A stretch of DNA of 64,000 bases. Origin: Melitaea cinxia (taxonomy: Eukaryota > Arthropoda > Insecta > Lepidoptera > Nymphalidae). The position numbers and the translations under genes were made by a program. The notes under the pieces were generated by a model. The model searched no databases. It was not told the origin of the DNA and saw nothing but the letters and a program-made list of their open reading frames with translations. Below are positions 1 through 11,400 of the stretch, piece by piece. Where the stretch lies: positions 6,284,159-6,348,158 of the forward strand of contig NC_059400.1 in NCBI RefSeq assembly GCF_905220565.1, read 5' to 3'. Numbering within the stretch: the first letter of the stretch is position 1; each line of letters begins with the position of its first letter.

Positions 1-144
1 ATTGGGCTCCATGTGTAGACGGTCGTATCGTCTATTTGCCCCTACGTCAAATATTTTGTCAAAAACAACAAATACTAAACAGCAAATACAAATAGCCATG
101 TGTGGAGCCTTTAGGAAATAGGTAAAGATCTTATACAAATAATT

Positions 145-590
145 GTGTTGTTGTGTTGAAAAAAAACCGACTTCATCATATCAACAAGTAATACAACGTA
201 GGTAGACGAAAAAATAGTCAAGTAAATACGCATTATCAAAGATTAATCCAAAAGTTGTAATCAGATCTCGATGAAATTTAAATGTGACCACATTATAAAC
301 ATCGGCTTTCGATTAAATTAAAAATCATCAAAATCGGTACATCCAGTAAAAAGTTATGGGGATTTTCGAGAGTTTCCCTCGATTTCTCTGGGATCCCATC
401 ATCAGATCCTGGTTTCCTGGTATCCCTTTCCTGGTATCATGGTACCAAACTAGAAATATCTCCTTTCAAACAAAAAAATAATTATCAAAATCGGTTCATA
501 AACGACAGAGTTATCCCCGAACATACATAATATACATACATATATACGGTCGAATTGATTAACCTCCTCCTTTTTTTGAAGTCGGGTAAA
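145..590 (-). repeat. Dispersed repeat family A, copy 1
   Basis: The strand is complementary to the copies at 12349-12758 and 24112-24556. Shared blocks are the GAAGTCGGTTTTT end, the TACGTTGTATTACT stretch, CTTGACTATTTTTTCGTC, and TACTGGGTGTACCGATTTTG. It has no coding capacity. It is a nonautonomous repeat seen at least five times in this window. Confidence 0.7.
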
Positions 591-726
591 AACGTGCTCG
601 TCAAAACTAGAAAATGGTTATCAGTGTTTACAACTTTATAACAGCTTGAAAACTCATTTACTTTAAGTTTTAAAAGTCCTAAAATTAATACGTTCACAAA
701 TTTATTTTTTATTTTGTCATTTTTTA

Positions 727-1205
727 AGCTATTGCATAGCTTTTTTCGCGGGCTTTGAGCGTGGCAACCGAATCAAGAAATTCCGTAACGAAAATAAAAT
801 CTAACACCCCCCTCCACCTACTATGTAGCTCGGCCGAGAGTTCGCTTAATGTATATGTATATATGTGGTACGACTGTACGAAGCTCGCACGGATCAAGAC
901 GAGCTGCTCCGAAATCGGACGAATACGTAAGCACTCAGCTACCATAAACCTATAGTTTCAGTGATAAAAATTCCTGAATAACCTACATTTATTGTAAGAT
1001 AATAAAAATGTTTTAAACGATATTAACTTCTCATTTATTCAATAAAAGAAAAATAAATGTTTTCTTATCGGCCACCATGCTCAAAATGTGTAACTTTAAT
1101 TAATATCAAAGAAAAAACTTGAATTAATATCAAAGAAATAAAAATAATGCATAAATAAAAGAATTATAATTTTATAAGTTGATAAAAAATGCTATGCAAT
1201 AGCTT
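727..1205. repeat. Probable nonautonomous element bounded by inverted motif
   Basis: AAGCTATTGCATAGC at 727-741 is answered by its exact reverse complement GCTATGCAATAGCTT at 1191-1205, each followed or preceded by a short CGCGG stretch. The interior has no credible gene. It may be a MITE or two opposed copies of one repeat. Confidence 0.45.
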
Positions 1206-1439
1206 TACCGCGGCAGTCTCCGAGTGCCACACGTTTTAATTTTTTTTTATTAATTAATTTCTAACGCGACTAATTAATTTGTTGGTAATCGATAAACCAT
1301 GAACAACTGAATCGATACTTGTTATTCTATTTTTGTAATGAATGAAAATATTTATTTAAGAAAAATTATTTTATTAAAATATTTATATTTTTGGGAATTA
1401 GATATGATTAGATATAATAAGATTATTTCACGGTTTTCT

Positions 1440-1835
1440 TTTTCTACACAGGTCTCGCAACAAAAGTAGTGAGGGGGTGCGTCGGCTTAATGGTTGCGCT
1501 TATCTTTTCAATTTACGGCCGCCAGAGGCATTACGATATATGGATGTGCTGTGCAACGAAGGCAGAATAGCATTCTGTCTCGTTTCCTATCAAATTATCT
1601 TTTAAAATATAACCAAGTACAATGAAACGTTATTAAAATATAACCAGTTACGATGAAACGTAACTCAAAAGGCGTGCGTAGTGCGCACTGCGCATCGCAC
1701 CACGTGACCGCACCCATCGAAAGCAGTGACGTACAGCGGCGTTGACGCGAACGAAAAGCTATGACATTATAGTACTAAGCTCCGTTGAAAGACCTGTATA
1801 TAAGACCGTGGCTTGTTAGTTATTACTTTAATATT
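1440..1835 (+). repeat. Dispersed repeat family F, copy 1
   Basis: It shares long diverged blocks with 31740-31960: the GCTTAATGGTT region, the GTGCTGTGCAACGAAG block followed by CAGAATAGC.TTCTGTCTC, AATATAACCA..TACAATGAAA, and a TATAAGACCGTGGC-like end. It has no coding capacity and lies upstream of Gpdh. Confidence 0.55.
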
Positions 1836-2464
1836 AGTTTCCCGCTGTTGATTTGCTAATTGACTTATAGTTATGTTGATACATATCTTCAGTGATTTTA
1901 AATGTACGATGATTTTCGTACATGTACGATAATTCAAGCCTACGTACGATAATTCTGTCTGTCCTACCGAAATACTGAAATGCAACGATTTCTCCACAAA
2001 TAATGAATTTAAAGCAACGACGACATTTTTTTTGGGCGACTGACATTAGAAAATAGTTGTTCAGATTTTTTGGGTAGATGGCCTCTTTTTTTTTAGCCGA
2101 CTGACATTTGAAAACAGTTGTTCGATGTAATTTCTACTCAAAAACTTGAATTTTAATTTTTTTTAAAAGTGTACGTTAATTGTTTTGAAAGTACGATAAT
2201 TTTTTGGCACTTTGTCGATGAGACGGGCAAATATTTCTGGTAACACTGCATATCACAGTGATAAATGATAACGTCGTTGTCAGTTTCTATAGTGCAACGC
2301 CTTGGAGTTACACATACCCACATACTTGATTAGTTGTGACAAGGTTCAACTGTTCAAGACTAGTAATATTAATGTTGTGAGAGCGCGCGTTTGTACTTTA
2401 CGAAAAATTTAATATAACTGGATAATAATTATTTTGTATCATTGAAACCTCTTAAACCAAAACA
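1836..2464. other. Upstream region of Gpdh1
   Basis: Two similar stretches (CGACTGACATTAGAAAA near 2037 and CGACTGACATTTGAAAA near 2098) and several GTACGAT/TACGATAATT repeats occur. I see no TATA box of good quality and no gene. It presumably holds the Gpdh promoter and 5' UTR. Confidence 0.4.
2280..2285 (+). promoter_or_regulatory. Possible initiator of Gpdh1
   Basis: TCAGTT matches the arthropod initiator consensus and lies 180 bp before the Gpdh start codon. No TATA box stands at the expected distance. An AGTTA stretch at 2306-2310 resembles a downstream promoter element but sits about 3 bp too close. There may be an intron in the 5' UTR, so this is only a candidate. Confidence 0.2.
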
Positions 2465-5400
2465 ATGGCAGAGAAACAAATAAAGAATCGTGTTTGTATT
2501 GTTGGTTCGGGCAACTGGTAAGGCTTCAGTTATTTTTATAATGAAATGTGTAATGTTAACGTGATCTTGTTTCCGTGACCTTAAGAGTTAAACTGATGAC
2601 ATAATAAGTAAAGCAATCAACTAGAATGAAAGTTATTACGTACCTATTTATAAATAAACATCAACTTGATTTGTTACTTTTTTATTTTTATTATATGTAA
2701 ATAATTTAATACCAATCGTTTTGAAAAGAAATAGAAAAGATGTAAACAATAAAACAATTTCTCCAGGGGTTCTGCAATCGCTAAGATTGTGGGACGTAAT
2801 GCAGCTCGTCTTCCGAACTTTGAAGACAGGGTTACTATGTGGGTGTACGAGGAAATGATTGATGGGAAAAAATTAACAGAAATTATAAATGAAACACATG
2901 AAAATGTGAAGTATTTACCAGGACACAAGCTACCACCTAATGTTGTAAGTGTATACAATTATTATTGATTATGTAGGTATACCTACTATATTTCTTAATT
3001 TAGTAATAATTAGATAATTGTTGGCACAAGAATCACAAGTTTGGCATATGTTTTCTATTCTTGTTCTACTTCCTCACTGGAACACTTTCAATGCCATTGT
3101 TACACACAATTTTTTGCAATGTGACCTTGAGTAAGATGATTGATGATAAGTGATTGACTTGTTCTTTTGTTTTTATAAAATCTGCTTAAAGATTACTCTG
3201 TTTAAGACGAATGTAATAAATAGGAGCTTTTATTTTACTTTTTTAATTTCAAAAATTATCACTCGGAAATACACTGAAAAGTTGAAGAAAAAAAAAGATA
3301 GAATTCATTTCCTTTGCTTTAATAGTTAAGTAGTTCTTATTTCTTTTCTATTCAATTCAACAACTGAAAGTTATATAAAAAAATTGTCATTATTAAATAA
3401 CAAATTTAAAAACAGTTTTGAAACCAACATATTTTATAAAATATGATTTTTAAATACCTATTCCAGTCAGTTGTTATAATATTAGAATTATTTAATTCTA
3501 TTAAACTGTTTAGCTTAGGTACAGGTGACTATATGTTAAATGTTTATTTATATTTAAATAAAACACATCTAATATATATAAAATTCTCGTGTTACAATGT
3601 TAGTTACCTTCGGCCCACACTTCGCTATGGTGGGACCGAAGGTTGTGAAGGTGGCGAGTGCACTGGGCAGACTCCTCCCAAAGGACACAGCGCCGCCTGC
3701 AGGCAGCTATATTCCGAAGTCTGCCGGAGTATGGCGACGTACAGTGCCTCGGTTTGGGCGGATAGCGTCACTGCGAGGAATAAGGCCGCGTAGAGGATCA
3801 TCGTGTTGAGGGTGATCCGGGGGTACCGTTCGGTATCGTGGGCTGCAGCTACTGCTCTAGACGGTGACGCCCCGTGTGTGGAGCTTGTGGCGGAGGTTCT
3901 TGCCGAGACCTATTCATACGTCTCGGGTAGGAGGGCTCTCGGTGAGAACCCCACGTTGGACGGGATCCTACGGGTACGCCGGATGAGGCAAGAAGCGCTA
4001 ATGCGGAGGTGGGGGGAGGACCTGGCGCAGCAGCCGTATGGCACACGTGTAACGGCTGCCTTGCGCCCGTTCCTTCAGCGGTGGATGTGCCGTAAGCGCA
4101 AGCGCCTCACCTTCCGTCTGACGCAAGTTCTCACCGGGCACGGCTGCTTTGGTGAATACTTGTGTCGGACGGCCCAAAGGAAGCCGACGACTTGATGTCA
4201 TGATTGTGGCGCGACGGTGGACTCTGCTCAGCACACCCTCGAGGTGTGCCCGAGATGGGCGGCGCTGCGTTGCGATCTGACGACAGTCCTCGGAGGGGAC
4301 TTGTCATTGCCGAGCGTTATCACCCCGATACTCGGCGACGACGAGTCCTGGAAGGCGATGGTCTCCTTCTGAGAGACAGTAATGTCCCAGAAGTAGAATG
4401 ACGAGCGGATGAGAGAGGGGGCCGCCTACGAGGCCTCCGTCCGCAGGCGACGAACGGGGTGCGTAGGAGGCGCTTCTTAATGCGCTTCCAGTAACGCCTC
4501 TGTGCCCGTGTCGGGCCGGGATGGGAACTCGGTCCTGCTAGACACGGCGTCTTCGGGATTGTTCAGAGGTGAGCCGGACTGTCCCCATGGAGGAGAAGTC
4601 TGGTCGTTTCTCCGAGGCTAGCCTGTCGCTGGAGGGATCCCGTTGCCTGCAGATCCGGTATCCTCCAATTAATGCGGCTGAAAGCTCCCGCAGGGGTTTT
4701 GGTCGGTATTACACCCCCAAGTGCTAAAGCCGACATACGGTCTAGGAATGCCTACCTGGGCATCCTGGATATCACCCGTAAAAGGGTTCCCCTGCGATAC
4801 CAAAAAAAAAAGTATTTTAGGACCTTTATCTTTAAATCATTGAAGAAGAATAACTGTTGAACCAGTTGCACTGCATATATATAAGAATTATAATGCAATA
4901 TTATAAGTTTTATTAAAAGTCTAGGGAAGAATTTTATCTAGTTCTATCTAACATCAATTCAACAACTTTTTCTTATATTGGAAGAGTGATCAACGACCCA
5001 GTTCACAGCCACAAGCTTCTTACTCAAAATGTAGTCAGTATCGATAGTTTGTCTACCAGTGTAACATGTCTCAGACACTAAAATACAAAACAGTATTTGT
5101 CAAAGGTCAGATAGGTCCGTATATGTACATAATATCTAATTGTACATTGGCACGTCCTTACGATAAAGTAGAGGTTGTGAGTTAGGAAATTTTATAGCAT
5201 TTAATTTAAAAGTAAATTGCATCAATTTTAGAAATTAATTACTTCAGAATTTAAAAGCTTAAAAAGATAATGAGCACGAGAACTCGTGTTAAGTTTGTCT
5301 AATTTATTGACAAAATTGATAGAGAAACTCTTTTGGTTGAGAGTGATCAAGAAATTCCGCAAATTCTTTTCGTCACAACCTTATTAACGATTATTTGCGG

Positions 5401-8400
5401 TTTAGAAATGTGGTTGGCTTTGGCATTATAAGAAAGGATAAAGTTTCTTCGCCTCAAATTGGACTTACTAGCCTATATTTTTATAAGAAAGGGAAAGAAA
5501 TTTAGATTTGTAGAAGAACTGGAGTAAAATGTCATATCTCAACCCATCGCTATCCGGAAGTGGATGGAGTATATAGTTTGGGTATTCGATAATTAATAGT
5601 TGGCGCCAGTAGGTTCTGGAAGCTAGTCGACACGTAATCGCGAAACAAAAATAAGAAGTTTCTCCACCATGTAGTTAAACGGCCTAAGAGGAGTTGCAAG
5701 ATCTATAGAAATCTATGGAAATTTATGGATTGTCCATTGGTACAATTATCGTGGTTTATGACGACGTTGAGGATAAACATGTGTTATTTATATTTTTATT
5801 TTAGAACTAAGTATGTCTATAAAACTCATTTAAGGTTTTACCAAAAGATTCTCCTATTACCAGGTTGCCGTACCAGACCTGGTAGAAGCAGCTAAGGACG
5901 CAGACTTATTAATATTTGTTGTTCCCCACCAATTTGTGCGCACCTTATGTTCGACGTTATTAGGTAAAATTAAGCCTACAGCGGCCGCATTATCACTAAT
6001 TAAGGTAATTATCTAAAATTTAAGATAGAACAATTTTAAAATCAATGGACGACACTTGTGTAGTTTTTTTTTACTCACATATACTTGTTAACGTTTAATT
6101 TTAAAAAATGTAACTAATACCAATTTTCTAATTTTCTACATATATATATATATATATATTTAATGTTGGCTTATTTTCAAACTCATTCAAAGCCAAACGT
6201 CTTATTTTAAAATTAAAAAAAAAAAGATTTCTTTTAGAAAAAGGCACATACAATAGAAGTCTGATCACACAACTCTGATTTTTTCTTTAAAAATAACGAT
6301 TTTTATTGTACACTTGCCATCTTTATTTTATCAATTCTAATAATAAATCATTGTAAAATCAAAGTGATTACGTAGAAATTATTATACCTATTTGTATATA
6401 ATACAGTGCACATTAGTGATTAAGTAATTTGATTTGGCAGGGCTTCGATATTGCAGAGGGCGGTGGCATTGATTTGATCTCGCATATCATTACGAGATGC
6501 CTGAAAATTCCTTGCGCCGTTTTAATGGGTGCCAACATCGCCTCAGAGGTAAGAATGACGTTGATTTTGTTTATGTAATATTTTGTTCTGAATAGCATAC
6601 ATAATCTACCTATCGTCGTCTAACACCACGCGGTTTCACCCGCGTTTACTTAACTCTTAATGAGTCTCAATAATCAACATTCTTTATATATAACCCTTAA
6701 TATGTTTTTAACGCGAAGAGAATTTATTAAATCTATATTTTCAAAAATAAATATACGAAAAAACAAACATTAAAAGAAAAATCTTGCGCTTTTTTTGCTT
6801 TATACAGACTAATTTACTTACTTCTTTCGGTAAGCGAGACTATGTCGAACGAATCCATGGAATATTTATTTATTTATTCTTAATGTACACTGAAATACAG
6901 ACACATATAAAGAAAGATACAATACAAGATGTACAAAGGCAATTTTTTTCTCTAAGTAGCGATTTCTTCCAGATAACCTTTGGGTACTTTGGGTTTATTG
7001 AAAACTAGCGATCCGCCCCGGCTTCGCACGGGTGCAATGCTGATACTAAACATACTAAAGAATATCTTTATTTATAGTGTGCAGCTAGCTTATAGCATGG
7101 TTATTAACACAATAACAACAAAATTCAAATGCGCCATGCGTCGTTAAATTACACGTTGTTATAGATTACGTTGAAGAAATAAAGGTTCACTGCTCGTTTC
7201 CCGTAGGTGATAGCGTGATAATATGTAGCCTATAATTATGTTGACCCGACTTCTTAATAATATTCGTGCCAAATTTGATGTAAATCCATGCAGTACTTTT
7301 TGAGTTTATCCCGGACAAACATACAGACAAACAGACAAAAATTCTAAAAACTATATTTTTGGCTTCGGTATCGAGTGCAGATCACACCCCAAGTATTCTT
7401 TTAAAAAAATATTCAATGTACAGTTTTGACTTTCCTACCGTAAATTACTAGTTATTTGCCTAATTTAACAATCGCAAAACATACAGAAAATAATATTTTT
7501 TAAAGAGGGGTATCTGTGAATACTTTGTACCACGGTCATATTACCGTGTTTTGTACTGTTGTTGACAACTAGAACTATAACTTGTCTGTATAACAACTAT
7601 AACATTAGTTTATAAAAGTGCATAGATTGATTAGAATTGGAAGTGGTATGAGTTAGTAGAAATTGCATACATTTGTTTGTTTTTTATTTATTTTTTGATT
7701 AGTCGAATACCATTTTTATGTTATTATACTATTCTTATTATCACAATTTTTATTATTTTGTGTTATTTTTCACATATGTGTATTTTTAATAGCCTCTTAA
7801 ACTGATTTATACTGTTTGCCTCTTTAATGTTTTTTGGTTTTTGGTATACGGTATAGTTTAGCTCCTTTAAATGTAATGCTCTTATTTCCGTATTTTTCAT
7901 TTCGAGGTTTTGGTATTTTTATGTCATTATGGTTTCTTAATTTTATTTTTCGTGCCTGATGTTTTTTTATTGAATTGAATTGTTGTGTGAATATTTGTGT
8001 TTAATATTTCTCGAAGTAATATACAAATTAAGTATTTGTTGTCACAGTTAATTCCTGGTTAATTTAATATTTTTCCCCTGGTCTATTAAGGTCGTAAATA
8101 AAACCTGAGTACCATGCATTGAAAATATTTATTATATTATCTCAACCCGGTGAGGTAGATGAAAAATATGTATATGGGCGGGGTTGAGCACTTAATTCAC
8201 ACAAGTTCCAAGGTAGTCCGATTCAGGTACTCTCCTGCATCTCGCCGTGCAGTTCCGCTATCGACCGGAGGCGGCAGGAACGGGTAATTCAAAACCCGGC
8301 GGAGAGCACTCTCGCCGTTGCACTATGGGAAAGCCCCATACAAAGCCGACTCAAAACCGTTTAGCGAGAAAGTCGTTGTTATGGAATAAAAATAATAAAT

Positions 8401-11400
8401 TAATATAGTCTAATAAATAAGCTTTCTTTATCCATTTTTTTTTGTTTTTGTTTTAATGTATATAAATAGGCTTCAAAGCTAACTCATGTTCAATAACGTA
8501 ATTTTGACGCAATGCGTTACTATAATTCAACGCCACATTACTCGAAATTTTTTGATATAATTGTATAAGTATTATACATTTTTTAAATGCTTATAAATTA
8601 TAATCTCCTCTTAACGTTTCGTAATTAGTATTATATATATTAGTTTGATAAAATAAAATTAACCAATATAATTTAATATGGTATGTTTTAAGGGTTAATT
8701 TTTTTTTTACGAGACGTTTACCCATTACCGCTGCTTGCCGCTGTCGAGATATTTGTTGTAATAAGATCTTTATACATTACTCATAAAATCATTTGTTATC
8801 TATAAAGGTCAAATTGATAAAAAGTTTATTACAATAATGAGTATTATTAATAGCTTTTTTTTTTGGTTTTGATACAGTTTTGACCACCTTACTTGATAAA
8901 ATATGGTCACTTATCTATTAGGGTCGAATTAAAAACAGGTTGGTTATGGAAAGAGTGCAATTTATTATTTTATTTATTTATTAAACTTTATTGCACACAC
9001 AAAAAAGAAGATACATTTTAGAACGATTTGATACAAAAACAAATAATGTATGCAAAGGCGGCCTTATCGCTTAAAGCGATCTCTTCCAGGCAACCTTTAA
9101 TAAAAGTAGTCTAAGAAAAATATGTCGGTAGTAGTGCGCAATCAACAACGCAAGTTTAGCACATATAATTAAATTAATTACAATACATTTAAACGGTATA
9201 TATCTACATAAACATATAAACACATATGTAAACACATACACACTATATTTATACAAACATACAAATAAAAACAATATACCAATAGAAACATATACATAAT
9301 TAAAACTATGTAAGAGTTAAGTAGTATTTGTGCAAACGATTCTTAAAAATATTTATAGACTCTGCTTGACGGATGTTATTGGGTAGGGAATTCCAAAGTT
9401 TTTTATATATATTATAATTATTTTCTTATCTTTTTACACTTAGCACTATTTCATTGGCCTATAAAAGGAAGGCGAGTCCTGAAAAATTCACAGTTGTTGT
9501 CAATTAGTTAGATGGCCAATTTCGTGTTCTACTAGAGTGTCGAGTCAAGGTTAATGACCCTAATACGTCTGGAAGTAGTGGTGGCAGACCTTCGAACCCA
9601 TACGAAGCATCTTCAGAAAAAACAAAGAAACGAAAAAACTTGAAATTAAATACAAGAGTACGGATAGTACTGTGTGCTCAATGCATATGCTTAGGAGTTA
9701 CGGTCTATGGGTGAGACGGAGGAGGCCACAATCGTTAATATTATACGAACTGCATCAAAAAATGATAAGAAAAAAAATTCTTAAATACATTCTCTCGAAC
9801 TCGGAAGACGTTACACCTTTTTCAAAGGAGGAAGCACTACGGACCTTTATTGACTTAGATCTTAACAAAGAACAGTATGGGGAACTTTGACTTTGTTTGG
9901 CGGACAAAAACTGCTCAGTGTTTCTTTCTTATCTAACTTTAGTCGAAGCGAATAAGATGTGTTACCCACCAGATTCGAGTATAACCATTACTAACATAAG
10001 TGCAAAAGTCAATCTGCTGGACTTGTTGGATCATGCGGCACGTATATTACTAATTGATTCAGTTTACAAAAACAGTTTAAGAAAGTTGAAACTATTCTGT
10101 AAATGGGGTTGTGACGGGTCATCAGGACAGAGTGAATACAAGCAAGTTTTGCCCGAAGAAAGCGATTTAATATCAGATGCAAACCTTTTTATTGCTTCAT
10201 TTGTACCCATTAGACTCATAGATGAGACAACTAATACTGTTGTTTGGAAGAATGAAACTTGCTCATCTGTAATATATTGCAGACCTATATTGTTAGAATT
10301 TGCCAAAGAAACTCCTGAAAGGCCTGAGGCAGTTAGGACACGAGATGTGAACGAAAGTTAATTTCAATACGGACTGTTAACACTACATGCTTGGATTAGG
10401 AGTATGGAGATGATCTTACACATTTTTTAAAAGTTGTCTTTTGAAAAGTGGTCAGCTACTACACCTGAAAAAAAAAAAACAAAGACGAAAAGAAAAAACT
10501 GGTACAAAAGCGGTTTTGGGAGGAAATGGGACTGCATGTCGATAAACCTCGACAAGGCACTGGAAATAGTAATGATGGAAACACAGCTTGGAGATTTTTT
10601 CAGAATTACTCTTGCTCTGCACACATTACAGGTGTAGACGTAGAATTTATAAAACAAATGTACATAATACTACAAACTATGTCATCTGGAATGGCTATTA
10701 ATTCAAAAAAGTTCGGTGAATACGCATATATTACAGCCCAACTGTACGTAAATATTTATAATTGGTATTTATATGCCTTCGTCCGTGTATAAAATACTTA
10801 TTCACAGAGAAAAAATCATTGAGTACTATGCTATTTTACCTATCGGACAATTGTCCGAAGACGCGCAAGAATCCCGAAATAAGGATTACAAAAAGTTTAG
10901 ACTTCATCATTCTAGAAATTGTTCAAGAGTGGCTACCAATGAAGACGTGTTCCATACCTTATTGTACACTTCTGATCCATACATATCAAGTTTGAGAAAC
11001 ACCTCAGAAACAATATCGAAAGAACTTTTAGATGAAGCCAAGCCCTTCTTGCTATCAACGAAAATCTGTAGGAGCTTCCTGAATTTTGTACATATTTTTT
11101 TTCTCGTTTGTTACTATTATTCCATTTTATGTAAATTACAAAAAAAAGACAAATTTTGTTTATTTTTCAATATGAATGAATGAATATGATATCAATGCAT
11201 GTATTTTTTTAAGTTTTATTTCTTAAATTAATTGATAAACAGAATTTTCAAAATCAAAATGATTTCCATTAAACTTTGTACATACAAGTATATGTGTGCA
11301 AAATTACAGCTCATTAAGTTTTGAAACAACTGAGATACGGAGTTTTGAGACGAAACATACGCGATTTTCCCATAGTGCGTGGCGGTGAAAGTGTTGGATA

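Noticed and set aside
2674..2958. 94-codon minus-strand frame
   Set aside because: It is the antisense shadow of Gpdh exon 2.
3849..4234. Minus-strand frames over the R1-type LINE
   Set aside because: They are GC-rich antisense shadows of the LINE coding strand.
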